A stretch of DNA of 64,000 nucleotides from Gracilibacillus salitolerans (GCF_009650095.1 NZ_CP045915.1:2418001-2482000); one strand, 5' to 3'. Positions 1 to 10,533 are shown, counted from the first letter of the stretch. The notes: generated by a model not told the origin, from the sequence alone. Numbers and translations are program-made.

Positions 1-1058
1 CAGAAAATCGAACTTCACAGGAAATCGCTGAGGCATTTGATGGTATTGGTGGCGAAATTAATGCTTTCACTTCAAAGGAATATACCTGCTATTATGCAAA
101 AGTTATCGATACTCATAAAGAAATGGCTATTGAAATTTTAGCAGATATGTTACTTCATTCTACTTTTGATCAAACAGAGATCGAAAGAGAAAAGAAAGTA
201 GTGTTAGAAGAAATCAATATGACAGAGGACACGCCAGACGATATTATCCATGATTTATTAGCAGAAGCAGCTTATCAACAACATCCGTTGGCAAAACCAA
301 TATTAGGGTCAAAATCTACCGTTAATCAGCTGTCACAACAGGATATGTTTCAATATCTTCAAAGTCAATATATTCCTGAGAACATTGTGGTATCAATCGC
401 CGGTAATGCGAATTACAGTTTTATTAAAACAGTGGAAGACACTCTTTCAGTAGAGAGAAATAGCTCATTAACCTCGAGTAGGGAATATTCGAGCAAACCT
501 GGATTTTATCACAAACAAATATCTCAAACGAAAGAAACGGAACAAGCCCACCTCTGCTTGGGATATGAAGGTGTTGGAATTGAAAACGAGCTTGAATACG
601 CCATGTTAATTGTTAATAATGTGCTAGGTGGCAGTATGAGTTCCAGGTTGTTTCAAGAAATTAGAGAAAAAGCAGGAATGGCATACTCAATCTTTTCATA
701 TCATAGCTCTTTTATTGATAGTGGCTTATTAACCATCTATGCCGGAACATCGAAAAATCAGTTGTATATTGTCCAAGATAAAATTCAACATATTGTAGAT
801 CAGTTAAGAAAATATGGTTTGACTAATAAAGAGTGGGAAAACAGTAAAGAACAATTAAAAGGACTTTATATGTTAAGTCTGGAAAGTACTAACAGCAAAA
901 TGAGTCGAAATGCGAGGAATGAATTGTTGTTACAAACCCATCCTTCCCTCGATGATATCATGAAAAAAATTGATAAAGTAAGATTAGATGATGTACAACA
1001 TATTCTCAATACACTACAGTCTGACCGAGCGGCAACTGCCATTATTTCACCTGAATAA
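1..1058 (+). CDS. ymxG: M16 family zinc peptidase (YmxG/MlpA-like), 5' partial
   Basis: The gene enters from the left edge. The frame is open from base 3 and gives about 351 residues before the stop. The visible part contains NAFTSKEYTCYYAKV, a downstream glutamate in EREKKVVLEE that would be the third zinc ligand, and the SSRLFQEIREKAGMAYS block typical of the second M16 half. The HxxEH motif must lie upstream of the window. M16 peptidases degrade peptides in the cytoplasm. In Bacillus this gene sits directly before ymxH and the dipicolinate operon, as here. The ATG at 123 is internal to the protein and is not the start. The name rests on synteny and family motifs. Confidence 0.9.
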   Translation, partial: ENRTSQEIAEAFDGIGGEINAFTSKEYTCYYAKVIDTHKEMAIEILADMLLHSTFDQTEIEREKKVVLEEINMTEDTPDDIIHDLLAEAAYQQHPLAKPILGSKSTVNQLSQQDMFQYLQSQYIPENIVVSIAGNANYSFIKTVEDTLSVERNSSLTSSREYSSKPGFYHKQISQTKETEQAHLCLGYEGVGIENELEYAMLIVNNVLGGSMSSRLFQEIREKAGMAYSIFSYHSSFIDSGLLTIYAGTSKNQLYIVQDKIQHIVDQLRKYGLTNKEWENSKEQLKGLYMLSLESTNSKMSRNARNELLLQTHPSLDDIMKKIDKVRLDDVQHILNTLQSDRAATAIISPE

Positions 1059-1077
1059 CAGATTGGAGGTGGCAAAG

Positions 1078-1317
1078 ATGCGTTTTAATGATTTGAGCAG
1101 CAAAGAGTTGATAGACTTAACTACAGGGTCCAGACTAGGTGTTTTAGGACAGACAGATCTTGAAATCGATGAAAAGACTGGACAAATCATTTCTTTTACC
1201 ATTCCACAATACAGCATGTTTGGATTAAGAAAGTCAGAGTCCTATTCACGGATTGATTGGAATCAAATCAAAAAAGTTGGAGACGATATGATTATTGTGG
1301 AGACAGAGGAAGTTTAA
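1078..1317 (+). CDS. ymxH: YlmC/YmxH family PRC-barrel sporulation protein
   Basis: This 79-residue protein starts at the ATG at 1078, eight bases after a GGAGGT ribosome site. A longer reading from 988 would overlap the upstream gene and was not chosen. The sequence has the family signature near the N-terminus (SSKELIDLTTGSRLG, then LGQTDLEID), a small beta-barrel fold related to PRC domains. Family members are linked to sporulation, but their molecular job is unknown. It follows the M16 peptidase by 19 bases and ends in an intrinsic terminator, so the two probably form one transcript. Confidence 0.88.
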   Translation: MRFNDLSSKELIDLTTGSRLGVLGQTDLEIDEKTGQIISFTIPQYSMFGLRKSESYSRIDWNQIKKVGDDMIIVETEEV

Positions 1318-1318
1318 A

Positions 1319-1347
1319 AAACGGAGCTAATTGAAGCTTCGTTTTTT
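1319..1347 (+). terminator. Intrinsic terminator after ymxH
   Basis: An eight-base stem ACGGAGCT / AGCTTCGT (one G-T pair) with a six-base loop is followed by a run of six T. It closes the ymxG-ymxH transcript. Confidence 0.85.
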
Positions 1348-1502
1348 GTATGGTATTGAATGGAATATCAACTTTACAATACCCACTAATGTTACCCACC
1401 TATATGTCAATATCGACTATTCCTCGCCATGTTTCCTTTATCCTCCTACGTTTCCATACACCGCATTCGGCTTTTCTTAATTCCTAGGGTATTTGCCCCT
1501 TC

Positions 1503-1529
1503 ACTTCTGTTCCGTGTTTTCATATGATA
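1503..1529 (+). promoter_or_regulatory. Candidate sigma-K promoter of spoVFA
   Basis: The sequence reads AC, 16 bases, CATATGATA, which fits the sigma-K consensus (AC at -35, CATANNNTA at -10). It lies 50 bases before the spoVFA start. The B. subtilis spoVF operon is made in the mother cell under sigma-K, so site and gene agree. The transcription start itself is inferred. Confidence 0.72.
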
Positions 1530-1579
1530 ATTTTAGATAAGATTTAATTGTTTAGATAGAGATTTGGTGAGGTGACAAG

Positions 1580-2458
1580 ATGCAGAAGACTAAAGATATT
1601 GCTATTATTGGTGGCGATGCACGTTATTTGCCTTTAATACACGCACTTAAAACAATTGATAATCTAAGGATTCGTATATTAGGTTTTGAACAAGTAGAGC
1701 AAAGTTATACGGGTGTCATGCAGTCAACGATCGAGAATTTAGATACATCTCAATTAGATGGTATCATTTTACCAATTACAGGTATAGATGATGATGGTTA
1801 TGTCGAAACAATGTTCTCCAATGAAAAAATACAATTAACGGAAGAGTGGTTTCAGTCTTTACCAGAAAATTGTGTAGTGTTCACTGGAATATCCAATCAA
1901 AAACTGGATCAGTATATTGAAAAAAATGATTTACAGTTAATTAAATTAATGGAAAGAAATGACGTCGCTATTTATAATTCAATTCCGACTGCTGAAGGAG
2001 CCATCATGCTTGCTATCAAGCATACTGATTTCACTATCCACCATGCCAATGTATTCATATTTGGTTATGGAAGAGTAGGTGAAACAACAGCTAGTAGCTT
2101 TGCGGGCCTCGGAGCTAATATTGCTGTTATCTCCAGGGATGAAACTGATTTGGCACGTGTATATGAAAGAGGTTGGGAAGCATATTCTTTAGACCAAACA
2201 GAAAACTATATAGATAAATGTCAAATTTTAATTAATACGATTCCTGCAAAAGTAGTAAATAAATCATTAATTGAAAAAATGAATAGCCAGGCGATTATTA
2301 TCGACTTAGCTTCCAAACCGGGGGGAATCGATTTTGAATACGCAAAATCCAGAGGAATAGAAGCAATACATGCATTAGGTTTACCAGGTATGGTAGCTCC
2401 GACAACAGCTGGTGAAATCTTGGCAGATCGTATCGCTAAAATACTATTTGCCTCCTAA
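1580..2458 (+). CDS. spoVFA: Dipicolinate synthase subunit A
   Basis: SpoVFA (DpaA) and SpoVFB together oxidise dihydrodipicolinate to dipicolinic acid in the mother cell; the acid is then loaded into the spore core. The 292-residue length is usual. The N-terminus has IAIIGGDARYLPL and a second Rossmann segment FGYGRVGETTASSF lies near residue 160, the nucleotide-binding part; IDLASKPGG and GLPGMVAPTTAGEIL are family blocks near the C-terminus. The ATG follows a GGTGAGGTGA ribosome site. The sigma-K-like promoter upstream and spoVFB downstream support the call. Confidence 0.96.
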   Translation: MQKTKDIAIIGGDARYLPLIHALKTIDNLRIRILGFEQVEQSYTGVMQSTIENLDTSQLDGIILPITGIDDDGYVETMFSNEKIQLTEEWFQSLPENCVVFTGISNQKLDQYIEKNDLQLIKLMERNDVAIYNSIPTAEGAIMLAIKHTDFTIHHANVFIFGYGRVGETTASSFAGLGANIAVISRDETDLARVYERGWEAYSLDQTENYIDKCQILINTIPAKVVNKSLIEKMNSQAIIIDLASKPGGIDFEYAKSRGIEAIHALGLPGMVAPTTAGEILADRIAKILFAS

Positions 2459-2562
2459 AAGTAACACACAGATGATCTGGGCATATACTGGGCATATAAA
2501 GTAGCCCAATTGGTTAGCCCTGTGATTCTGTATAAATATTTACAAGTATAGGAGGTATTTTA

Positions 2563-3153
2563 GTGGATTTAAAAGGGAAAAAGATTGGATTTGGTTTAAC
2601 TGGATCACATTGTACTTATGAAGCGGTTTTTCCACAAATGGAGAAACTAGTCGAGTTAGGTGCTGAATTAGTCCCAGTTGTTTCATATACATTTAAAGAC
2701 ACTGACAGTAAATTCGGTAAAGCTGACGATCATATGGCACGTGTTCGTGAAATTACTGGTAGAGACCCGATCACATCTATTGTAGACGCTGAACCGTTAG
2801 GACCGGTTGAGCCGTTAGATATTATGGTATTAGCTCCTTTAACGGGTAATTCCATGAGTCGTCTTGCTAATGCTATAACTGATGGTCCTGTACTGATGGC
2901 AACAAAAGCAACGATCAGAAATGGAAATCCAATTGTAATTGGTGTGTCAACTAATGATGCATTAGGCTTAAATGGTGTTAATTTGATGCGATTAATGTCT
3001 ACCAAGCTTATATATTTTGTGCCTTTTGGTCAGGACGATCCAATAAAAAAACCAAATTCAATGGTGTCAGATATGACACTAATTCCGGAAACAGTAAAGA
3101 ATGCCCTTGAATACAAGCAAATTCAGCCAGTAGTTATAGAAAGAAACAAGTAA
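2563..3153 (+). CDS. spoVFB: Dipicolinate synthase subunit B (flavoprotein-like)
   Basis: The 196-residue second subunit of dipicolinate synthase begins at a GTG preceded by AGGAGG. It belongs to the flavoprotein/decarboxylase-like fold (GFGLTGSHCTYEAVFP at the N-terminus, PLTGNSMSRLANAITDGPVL in the middle). It lies 104 bases after spoVFA; the gap holds a 10-bp tandem repeat (TGGGCATATA with one base variation) but no clear terminator, so cotranscription is likely. Required for heat-resistant spores in B. subtilis. Confidence 0.96.
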   Translation: MDLKGKKIGFGLTGSHCTYEAVFPQMEKLVELGAELVPVVSYTFKDTDSKFGKADDHMARVREITGRDPITSIVDAEPLGPVEPLDIMVLAPLTGNSMSRLANAITDGPVLMATKATIRNGNPIVIGVSTNDALGLNGVNLMRLMSTKLIYFVPFGQDDPIKKPNSMVSDMTLIPETVKNALEYKQIQPVVIERNK

Positions 3154-3247
3154 TTATGATGAAATAATTAAAGAATACTCGATAATATGTTATGATAAAA
3201 AAGATAATCAAATTAAACATTGAATCAGATGGAAGGGGACAATAAAC

Positions 3248-4300
3248 ATGGCAACAGGACAACAATATAATGTAGCAGTAGTGGGTGCTACTGGTGCAGT
3301 AGGAGCAAAAATGCTAGAAACATTGGATAAAAAGAACTTTCCAATCAAAGAATTACTGTTATTATCTTCTAAACGTTCAGCAGGAAAAGAAATGGAGTTT
3401 CAAGGTAAAACGTACACGGTGCAAGAAGCTACTCCCGAAAGCTTTGAAGGTGTGGATATTGCCCTATTTTCTGCTGGTGGATCAGTGTCTAAAAACTTAG
3501 CACCAGAAGCAGTAAAACGTGGTGCGGTTGTTGTTGATAACACAAGTGCATTCAGAATGGATCCTCAAGTTCCACTTGTGGTACCAGAAGTAAACCAAGA
3601 GGATATCCAGAAGCATAATGGAATCATTGCAAATCCAAATTGTTCAACAATTCAAATGGTAGCTGCCCTTAAACCGGTTCAGGATCAGTTTGGCATGTCC
3701 AGAGTTATCGTGTCAACTTATCAAGCAGTGTCAGGAGCTGGAAATGAAGCTGTTGAAGAATTACATTCACAGTCAAAAGCATTTTTAGAAGGCGAAGAAT
3801 TAAAACCAGAATTATTACCTGTGTCTGGAGAGAAACATCATTACCCAATTGCATTTAATGCATTACCGCAAATTGATGTATTCCAAGATAATGGATACAC
3901 TTTTGAAGAAATGAAAATGATAAATGAGACAAAGAAAATTTTGCATGATGACTCTGTTCAAGTTGCAGCAACATGTGTACGTTTGCCTTTCTTTACATCC
4001 CATGCAGAAAGTGTATATGTGGAAGTTAATAAAGATGACGTAACTGTTGATCAATTTAAAGAAGCGATTAGTAATATGGATGGTGTTGTCTTAGAAGATG
4101 ATCCAACCAATCAAGTATATCCAACACCACTGGCAGCGGCAGGTAAATGTGATGTGTTTGTAGGCCGTATCCGTAAAGATTTAGATAATGAGAAAGGATT
4201 CCATTTATGGGTAGTCTCTGATAACTTGTTAAAGGGAGCTGCTTGGAATTCTGTGCAAATTGCTGAATCTCTAGTCAAAAATAACTGGCTCAATAAATAA
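3248..4300 (+). CDS. asd: Aspartate-semialdehyde dehydrogenase
   Basis: Asd reduces aspartyl phosphate to aspartate semialdehyde with NADPH, the branch point for lysine, diaminopimelate, threonine and methionine. The protein has 350 residues, with the dinucleotide loop [10 protein letters not shown] at 13-22, the catalytic cysteine C132 in NPNCSTIQ, and the [10 protein letters not shown] segment with the active-site histidine region. The start follows a GGAAGGGGAC ribosome site. It precedes dapG by 13 bases, so the two are co-translated. Together with dapA it feeds both cell wall and dipicolinate synthesis. Confidence 0.97.
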   Translation: MATGQQYNVAVVGATGAVGAKMLETLDKKNFPIKELLLLSSKRSAGKEMEFQGKTYTVQEATPESFEGVDIALFSAGGSVSKNLAPEAVKRGAVVVDNTSAFRMDPQVPLVVPEVNQEDIQKHNGIIANPNCSTIQMVAALKPVQDQFGMSRVIVSTYQAVSGAGNEAVEELHSQSKAFLEGEELKPELLPVSGEKHHYPIAFNALPQIDVFQDNGYTFEEMKMINETKKILHDDSVQVAATCVRLPFFTSHAESVYVEVNKDDVTVDQFKEAISNMDGVVLEDDPTNQVYPTPLAAAGKCDVFVGRIRKDLDNEKGFHLWVVSDNLLKGAAWNSVQIAESLVKNNWLNK

Positions 4301-4313
4301 ACGAGGTGGAATC

Positions 4314-5528
4314 ATGCGGGTATTGGTTCAAAAGTTTGGTGGCACGTCTGTAAAGAATAAAGAATCTAGAGAATATGCTATTCGTCATATAAAAGAAGCA
4401 TTAATAGAAGGTTATAAAGTAGTTGTCGTTGTTTCAGCGATGGGGCGTTTTCCAGAGCCATATTCAACAGATGCTTTATTATCCTTAATTGATGGAAATC
4501 ACTCCAAGATAAGTAATAAAGAGAAAGATTTATTATTATCTTGTGGCGAAACTATTTCTGCGACGGTTTTCTCGCATGATCTGCTGGAACATCAAATAAA
4601 TGCTGTTGCTATTCCCGGTGGAGAAGCTGGTATTATTACGACTAGCAATTTTTCCAATGCGCAAATTAAAAGAGTAGATACCAAACATTTATATCATGTT
4701 TTAAGCAACCAACAGGTAGTAGTAGTAGCAGGATTTCAAGGCAAAACGGAGGACAATGAAGTAACAACCATTGGCAGAGGTGGGAGTGATACCTCTGCCA
4801 CTGCATTAGCAGCAGCTTTGCAAGCGGAATATGTAGATATTTTCACAGATGTTAATGGTATTATGACAGCAGATCCTCGAGTTGTTACCAATGCGCAAAA
4901 ATTAGATACCATTTCATATACAGAAATATGTAATCTAGCTTACCAAGGAGCAAAGGTTATTCACCCTCGAGCAGTCGAGATTGCAATGCAGGCCAATGTT
5001 CCAATTAGAGTGCGTTCTACAAAACTTAAGGATAAAGGAACACTTATTACAAATGTACCTGAAACAGATTACTCAGAAAGTGTACATGATCGATTGGCTA
5101 CAGGAATTGCATATGTTAATCAAATTACCCAAATAAAAATTCAAGAGGCAAAAGAACCGGAACAACTGCATGTGAAAGTATTTAAAGCAATGGCTGAAGC
5201 GGGTATTTCCGTCGATTTTATCAATATATCACCAAATGGTGTAATATATACGATATTTAAACGAGATGAAACTTTAGCGAAGCAAGTCTTAGAATCTTTA
5301 AACCTTCAACCGATTATTACCAAAGATTGTGCAAAGATTTCTTTAGTCGGTGCTGGAATGTCAGGTGTTCCCGGTGTTACATCAAAGATCGTACAGACTT
5401 TAACTAGTAAAAATATTCCCATTTTACAATCAGCAGATAGTCATCGAACCATATGGGTCTTAATACAAAATGTTCATTTAGAAACTGCACTTAATGCATT
5501 ACATGAAGCTTTTCGATTAGAAAAATAA
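4314..5528 (+). CDS. dapG: Aspartokinase I, diaminopimelate-sensitive type
   Basis: DapG phosphorylates aspartate, the first step of the aspartate family. The 404-residue protein opens with the kinase motif VQKFGGTSV and carries GRGGSDTSATALAAAL near residue 155 and FTDVNGIMTADPR. Two ACT regulatory domains occupy the C-terminal third. Its place between asd and dapA matches the B. subtilis isozyme used for cell-wall and spore diaminopimelate. No lysine riboswitch is visible upstream, which fits DapG rather than the lysine-regulated LysC isozyme. Confidence 0.95.
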   Translation: MRVLVQKFGGTSVKNKESREYAIRHIKEALIEGYKVVVVVSAMGRFPEPYSTDALLSLIDGNHSKISNKEKDLLLSCGETISATVFSHDLLEHQINAVAIPGGEAGIITTSNFSNAQIKRVDTKHLYHVLSNQQVVVVAGFQGKTEDNEVTTIGRGGSDTSATALAAALQAEYVDIFTDVNGIMTADPRVVTNAQKLDTISYTEICNLAYQGAKVIHPRAVEIAMQANVPIRVRSTKLKDKGTLITNVPETDYSESVHDRLATGIAYVNQITQIKIQEAKEPEQLHVKVFKAMAEAGISVDFINISPNGVIYTIFKRDETLAKQVLESLNLQPIITKDCAKISLVGAGMSGVPGVTSKIVQTLTSKNIPILQSADSHRTIWVLIQNVHLETALNALHEAFRLEK

Positions 5529-5709
5529 AATCTGTAATTTTCTATTTTCTATTGATGAAATCGTATATTCATGGCATAATTATGTTCGCCATTTTTCTAT
5601 ATATGAGCCATATTGTAAAGTCAAAGCAATACATGAAGAAAAGATACAATAATAAATGTTTAGCACATGCAAATAAGGTGAAGGAGATTGGAAAGGAGAT
5701 GGTGACATT

Positions 5710-6582
5710 ATGGATTTCGGAAGATTGTTAACTGCAATGGTGACACCTTTTGATGAGAATAATCGTATGGATTTAAATATAACGTCTCAATTGATAGAAC
5801 ATTTAATTGCTACTGGATCAGAGGGGCTTGTTGTAGCTGGTACAACGGGTGAATCTCCGACATTAAGTCATGAAGAAAAGATATCTTTATTTAAACATGT
5901 TGTTAAGGTAGTGGATGGTCGAGTACCTATTATTGCTGGAACTGGAAGTAATAATACACAGGCTTCCATCGAGCTAACCAAAGAAGCAGAGCAAATAGGA
6001 GTGGATGGAGCATTAGTTGTCACTCCATATTATAATAAACCGAATCAAGAAGGGTTATATCAACATTATGCAGCGATAGCTCAAGAAACCAAATTGCCGA
6101 TAATGTTGTATAATATTCCATCCAGAGCTGTAGTGCGATTGAATGTAGAAACAGTTGTGGCCTTATCGCAAATCGATAACATTGTGGCGGTAAAAGATTC
6201 CACTGGTGATCTGGACGGAATCGCTTCTATACTTGAACAAGTAGATGATGGGTTTTCTGTTTATAGTGGTGACGATTCATTAACCTTACCAATTCTATCT
6301 ATTGGTGGTTCTGGAATTGTTTCTGTTTCTTCCCATATTATTGGCAAAGAAATGAAAGAAATGATTGAGTTATTCGAACAAGGTAAAGTGAAAGAAGCAG
6401 GTCGACTTCACCGTAAGTTACTTCCTATCATGCGTGCATTGTTTATGGCACCATCTCCTTCACCAGTCAAGTCTGCATTGAAATATCAACAAATCGATGT
6501 AGGATCTGTTCGTTTACCATTAGTACCACTATCGCCATTTGAAGAACAAAACCTATTTAGAGTAATTGAATCATTCCAATAA
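5710..6582 (+). CDS. dapA: 4-hydroxy-tetrahydrodipicolinate synthase
   Basis: DapA condenses aspartate semialdehyde with pyruvate, giving the precursor of both diaminopimelate and dipicolinate. It has 290 residues. The Schiff-base lysine is K162 in VAVKDSTGDL, and Y134 in LYNIPSR is the catalytic tyrosine. The glycine-rich GTTGESPTL binds pyruvate. The ATG follows an AAAGGAGATGG ribosome site. The 181-base gap before it is AT-rich with no obvious terminator. A strong terminator follows. Confidence 0.97.
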   Translation: MDFGRLLTAMVTPFDENNRMDLNITSQLIEHLIATGSEGLVVAGTTGESPTLSHEEKISLFKHVVKVVDGRVPIIAGTGSNNTQASIELTKEAEQIGVDGALVVTPYYNKPNQEGLYQHYAAIAQETKLPIMLYNIPSRAVVRLNVETVVALSQIDNIVAVKDSTGDLDGIASILEQVDDGFSVYSGDDSLTLPILSIGGSGIVSVSSHIIGKEMKEMIELFEQGKVKEAGRLHRKLLPIMRALFMAPSPSPVKSALKYQQIDVGSVRLPLVPLSPFEEQNLFRVIESFQ

Positions 6583-6590
6583 AACCAGTT

Positions 6591-6627
6591 AGAACCTGTT
6601 TCCATCCACATGAAACAGGTTCTTTTC
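6591..6627 (+). terminator. Intrinsic terminator after dapA
   Basis: A perfect 12-bp stem (AGAACCTGTTTC / GAAACAGGTTCT) with a nine-base loop is followed by TTTTC. It ends the asd-dapG-dapA transcript. Confidence 0.9.
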
Positions 6628-6639
6628 AACTGCAAAATA

Positions 6640-6900
6640 TGAATCAAATACATAAACTGCGAAGTAACTGTTATGTGCATTTGTTTTCTTCCATTCTTTC
6701 CATAGTAAGTGCTTGCATATCGCTCCGGCAGAATATTGCGCTTTCCGTGGGCACGGCTTCAGGTAACTTGGTAAAGAAAATCACTTTACCAAGTGGATCT
6801 TTAGCTCGTGCTGTTCCCCCCCGGAAAGCGGAGTATTTTTTCCGCAGCGTCGAGTTAGCACTCAACTATAAACAGAATGGAAGAAAGCTACATCAAGAAA
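6640..6900. repeat. Dispersed GC-richer imperfect palindromic element, copy 1
   Basis: This fills the gap between dapA and tepA. Its core (6721-6856) is an imperfect inverted repeat: CGCTCCGGCAGAATATTG ... CTTTCCGTGGGCACGGC on the left and GGAAAGCGGAGTATTTTTTCCGCAGCG on the right, richer in G and C than its surroundings. The left flank (AAATACATAAACTGCGAAGTAA ... TTTTCTTCCATTCT) recurs at 19558-19608, and the core recurs in inverted orientation near 33152-33230. Short ORFs crossing it on both strands look accidental. It resembles the non-autonomous repeats scattered in Bacillaceae genomes; its mobility is unproven. Confidence 0.7.
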
Positions 6901-7033
6901 AAACATCATTGGTTCACAGTAGTTATCTAATACGCTTCAGATGGATAATTTTTTTAAACTGTTTATGATACAGAATGAAATAAGCTAGCTAGTTCATACT
7001 AATTACTACTATGATGTAAAGGGGTAATTAGGT

Positions 7034-7753
7034 ATGAATAAACAAAAACAAGAAACGAAAGAAAAAGAATCGCAATCATCATCACTTGTTGAAAAGATTC
7101 AACAATTAGGACAATCCACCATACCGAATGCACCAGACTCAAATATTCACGTACTATCCATCATCGGTCAAGTGGAAGGACACGTACAACTACCACCACA
7201 AAACAAAACAACTAAATATGAACATCTTATTCCACAGATCGTTGCAATAGAACAAAACCCTAAAATAGAAGGGTTAGTCGTGGTTTTAAATACGGTTGGT
7301 GGAGATGTCGAAGCTGGTCTTGCTTTATCAGAAATGATTGCCTCATTATCTAAACCAACTGTTTCTGTTGTTTTAGGAGGAGGTCATTCCATTGGTGTCC
7401 CTATAGCTGTGTCAACGGATTATTCCTTTATTGCTCCGTCTGCAACCATGACCATTCATCCAATTCGACTTACAGGTCTTGTTATTGGTGTACCACAAAC
7501 ATTTGAATATATTGATAAAATGCAGGAGCGTGTTCTTCAATTTGTAACTGCACATTCAAATATTAAAGAAGAAAAATTAAAAGAATTAATGTTCGAAAAA
7601 GGAAATTTAACAAGGGATATTGGTACAAACGTAGTCGGAGAAGACGCCGTAAAGTATGGTTTAATCAATGAGGTTGGTGGAATTAGTGGTGCAATGGCAA
7701 AACTTAATGAATTAATTGAAGCTAAAAAGGATTCTCAGGAGCTGATCCAATGA
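7034..7753 (+). CDS. tepA: ClpP-fold translocation-enhancing protein TepA
   Basis: The 239-residue protein belongs to the ClpP/SppA serine-protease fold. [20 protein letters not shown] is the TepA signature, [15 protein letters not shown] follows, and [13 protein letters not shown] holds the serine in the position of the ClpP nucleophile; [11 protein letters not shown] supplies the conserved histidine area. In B. subtilis TepA was linked to protein translocation and to spore small acid-soluble protein degradation. It overlaps ylzJ by four bases (ATGA), so the two are translationally coupled. Ribosome site AAAGGGGTAATTAG precedes the ATG. Confidence 0.94.
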   Translation: MNKQKQETKEKESQSSSLVEKIQQLGQSTIPNAPDSNIHVLSIIGQVEGHVQLPPQNKTTKYEHLIPQIVAIEQNPKIEGLVVVLNTVGGDVEAGLALSEMIASLSKPTVSVVLGGGHSIGVPIAVSTDYSFIAPSATMTIHPIRLTGLVIGVPQTFEYIDKMQERVLQFVTAHSNIKEEKLKELMFEKGNLTRDIGTNVVGEDAVKYGLINEVGGISGAMAKLNELIEAKKDSQELIQ

Positions 7754-7971
7754 TATTATATACACCACTTAGTTATGAGGATATCCATTATTCAGAACAA
7801 GATTATCAGCAATATGAATTTATCAGCTATCAAAGTAAAACATGCTGTATACAAAAGTTAGAGAACGGCGATATGCGTCTCGTACAATTATTATCTACAG
7901 ACCCAAATGATTATTTAGCTGAACATTTTTCTCCTGGAACGATTATTTCGAGTAGTGAAAATCCCCAATAG
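7750..7971 (+). CDS. ylzJ: YlzJ-like protein
   Basis: This 73-residue protein of unknown function lies between tepA and spoIIIE, as in B. subtilis. Family marks are the MILYTPL start and the C-terminal block [14 protein letters not shown] ... SPGTII. Its start overlaps the tepA stop. No enzyme motif or membrane segment is visible. The two adjacent cysteines (CC at residues 32-33) could bind a metal or form disulphides, but that is speculation. Confidence 0.85.
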   Translation: MILYTPLSYEDIHYSEQDYQQYEFISYQSKTCCIQKLENGDMRLVQLLSTDPNDYLAEHFSPGTIISSSENPQ

Positions 7972-7999
7972 AATATTCGTTCTATTTTTGATTCTATGC

Positions 8000-8005
8000 T
8001 ATAAT
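8000..8005 (+). promoter_or_regulatory. Extended -10 promoter candidate for spoIIIE
   Basis: TATAAT preceded by TGC makes an extended -10 element; no good -35 box is visible 17 bases upstream. It lies 106 bases before the spoIIIE start. Confidence 0.45.
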
Positions 8006-8031
8006 AGAAATAAGAATAGAGCTAATTAGAC

Positions 8032-8060
8032 ACCCTTGCTAACAATCAGCAAGGGTATTT
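8032..8060 (+). terminator. Hairpin between ylzJ and spoIIIE
   Basis: A nine-base stem ACCCTTGCT / AGCAAGGGT with a seven-base loop is followed by the weak T-tract ATTTC. It may end the tepA-ylzJ transcript, or act in the 5' leader of spoIIIE because the TATAAT lies upstream of it. Confidence 0.55.
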
Positions 8061-8110
8061 CATACATATATGAAGTGAAAGTAATGAATAGGGACCTGAG
8101 GAGTGTTTAT

Positions 8111-10426
8111 ATGGCAAAAAGAAAAAAAAGAAGGAAAAAACAACCATTAAAAAATAATATAAAAAAAGAATTAATAGGTTTATTATTAGTGTTTTTGGCA
8201 ATTTTTGGTAGTGGTGCAACGATGATTAGTGATGGTGCTATTTCATCTCTATTAGAAAATATCTTTCGATTTTTCTTTGGAACATGGTATTTTATTGTGT
8301 CACTGTTCCTTTTATTTATAGGAATTTATCTTATGGTGAAACGAAAGTGGCCTAACTTATCAACGCGAAAGTGGATAGGTACGTATCTGGTTTTGGCAGG
8401 TTTTATATTAATGACTCATATTCTTACATTTCAAGAAGCGTTTACACAACCGGCCAATTATCCTTCTATTACCGTTCAAAGCTTTACCTTCTATAAGGAA
8501 TATATCCAGGGTGAGCGTACAGCGACTTATCTGGGTGGAGGGATGTTTGCTGCTATATTGTTTGCGATAAGTAATTTTCTGTTTTCCAGTGCTGGAGCAA
8601 AGTTTTTTGCTGTTTTTATCATGTTAATAGGGGTTATTATTTTTAGTAATCTATCAATAGGAGATTTATTTTCATCTACTTTTCATAAACTACAAGAAAA
8701 ATTGCAACTCAGTAAACAACGTTTTGTAGAATGGAAAGAAAAGCGAAAAGAAACAGATACAGAGGAAGAAAATAATGATGTTTTACTTGAGAGTGACCAA
8801 GATACTATTGAAAGTGAACTGCCTGCTATTGCATATGCAAATGAAGATTTAGAAGTGATGGAACAGGTAGATGATGAACAAGTAGAGACAATAGATGTAA
8901 AAGAATTAGAAGAAAAGGAAGAAACAAAACAAGATAAATGGGATACATCTGAGTCAGATCAATTACCAACAACAACAGAGTTTGAGAATCAAGACTATCA
9001 GTTACCATTAATGAATATATTAGAGCTTCCTAAAAACTTTGGTAAGCAACAAGATAAAACGTATATACAACGAGTTGTTCGCAAGTTAGAAAAAACATTT
9101 CAAAGTTTTGGTGTCAAGGCTCGTGTAACAAAAGTCCATGTTGGTCCATCCGTAACAAAATATGAAGTATACCCTGAAGCAGGTGTGAAAGTTAGCAAAA
9201 TTGTTAATTTAAATGATGATTTAGCACTTGCTTTAGCTGCTAAGGATATTCGTATTGAAGCGCCTATTCCGGGAAAATCTGCCGTTGGAATAGAAGTGCC
9301 GAATGAAGAAACGGCAATGGTCACTTTACGTGAAGTGCTGGAAACGAAAAAGAATCATATTCAGAACAAGTTAGCTTTTGCTTTAGGGAAGGATATTGCT
9401 GGTGAATCTGTGATCGCAGAATTAAATAAAATGCCACACATACTAGTTGCAGGTGCGACAGGCAGTGGTAAAAGTGTTTGTATAAATGGGATTATTACCA
9501 GTATTTTGATGCGAGCAAAACCACATGAAGTAAAGATGATGATGATTGACCCTAAAAAGGTTGAATTGAATGTGTATAATGGAATTCCTCATTTACTTAC
9601 ACCTGTAGTGACCGATCCTAAAAAAGCTGCAAGGGCGTTAAAAAAAGTAGTAGCCGAAATGGAAAGACGCTATGACTTGTTCTCAGAGACTGGTACGAGA
9701 AATATAGAAGGATATAACGAATATATTAAGCGTCATAATGCAGCAGAAGAAGATCAGCAACCACAACTGCCGTATATTGTTGTCATTGTTGATGAGTTAG
9801 CTGACTTAATGATGGTAGCTTCAAACGAAGTAGAGGATGCAATTACAAGACTTGCCCAAATGGCACGTGCAGCAGGGATTCATTTGATTATAGCAACACA
9901 ACGTCCGTCTGTTGATGTTATTACTGGTGTAATCAAGGCAAATATTCCATCACGAATTGCCTTTAGTGTTTCGTCACAAACTGATTCAAGAACAATCCTC
10001 GACTCCGGTGGGGCTGAGAAGTTGCTAGGACGAGGTGATATGCTCTTTATTCCAGTTGGATTATCAAAACCTGTCCGTATTCAGGGTGCCTTTTTATCTG
10101 ATGAAGAAGTAGAACGTGTTGTGGATCATTGTGTAGAACAACAAAAGGCACAGTATCAAGAAGAAATGATACCGGAAGAAGAAACAGAAGTGGTACAAGA
10201 AGTGGATGATGATCTGTTTGACGATGCCGTTCAGTTAGTACTCGAAATGCAAAGTGCCAGTGTTTCCATGTTACAACGGCGTTTTCGCATTGGTTATACA
10301 CGTGCAGCCAGGTTGATAGACGCGATGGAGGATAGAGGAATTGTAGGTCCTTATGAAGGATCAAAACCTAGAACTGTTTTACAAAGTCAGATGTCTGATG
10401 ATATGACTGCAAATTCTTCATCCTAG
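8111..10426 (+). CDS. spoIIIE: DNA translocase SpoIIIE/FtsK
   Basis: SpoIIIE is a septal ATPase that pumps the chromosome into the forespore. The start chosen is the ATG at 8111 after GAGGAG; an upstream frame extension to 8036 crosses a hairpin and is unlikely. The 771-residue protein has a lysine/arginine-rich start, about four membrane segments within residues 20-180, an acidic linker, then the motor with Walker [11 protein letters not shown] near residue 448, Walker B-like [11 protein letters not shown], and a C-terminal winged-helix gamma domain ([19 protein letters not shown]). Length is close to the B. subtilis protein. Confidence 0.96.
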   Translation: MAKRKKRRKKQPLKNNIKKELIGLLLVFLAIFGSGATMISDGAISSLLENIFRFFFGTWYFIVSLFLLFIGIYLMVKRKWPNLSTRKWIGTYLVLAGFILMTHILTFQEAFTQPANYPSITVQSFTFYKEYIQGERTATYLGGGMFAAILFAISNFLFSSAGAKFFAVFIMLIGVIIFSNLSIGDLFSSTFHKLQEKLQLSKQRFVEWKEKRKETDTEEENNDVLLESDQDTIESELPAIAYANEDLEVMEQVDDEQVETIDVKELEEKEETKQDKWDTSESDQLPTTTEFENQDYQLPLMNILELPKNFGKQQDKTYIQRVVRKLEKTFQSFGVKARVTKVHVGPSVTKYEVYPEAGVKVSKIVNLNDDLALALAAKDIRIEAPIPGKSAVGIEVPNEETAMVTLREVLETKKNHIQNKLAFALGKDIAGESVIAELNKMPHILVAGATGSGKSVCINGIITSILMRAKPHEVKMMMIDPKKVELNVYNGIPHLLTPVVTDPKKAARALKKVVAEMERRYDLFSETGTRNIEGYNEYIKRHNAAEEDQQPQLPYIVVIVDELADLMMVASNEVEDAITRLAQMARAAGIHLIIATQRPSVDVITGVIKANIPSRIAFSVSSQTDSRTILDSGGAEKLLGRGDMLFIPVGLSKPVRIQGAFLSDEEVERVVDHCVEQQKAQYQEEMIPEEETEVVQEVDDDLFDDAVQLVLEMQSASVSMLQRRFRIGYTRAARLIDAMEDRGIVGPYEGSKPRTVLQSQMSDDMTANSSS

Positions 10427-10533
10427 TACTAAAATTTAAAAGAGACAAAATATTCTTTATTATTCGAACTAAAAGTGTTATATTTGTTTGTAATAACAAA
10501 CTTACATTGGATATAGAATGGTTGGGGGAAGCT

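Noticed and set aside
4301..5709. A lysine riboswitch controlling aspartokinase or dapA
   Set aside because: The 13-base gap before dapG cannot hold one, and the 181 bases before dapA lack the expected stems.
6639..6968. Overlapping ORFs on both strands in the dapA-tepA gap
   Set aside because: They cross a repeated palindromic element, have no good ribosome site and no recognisable protein pattern.
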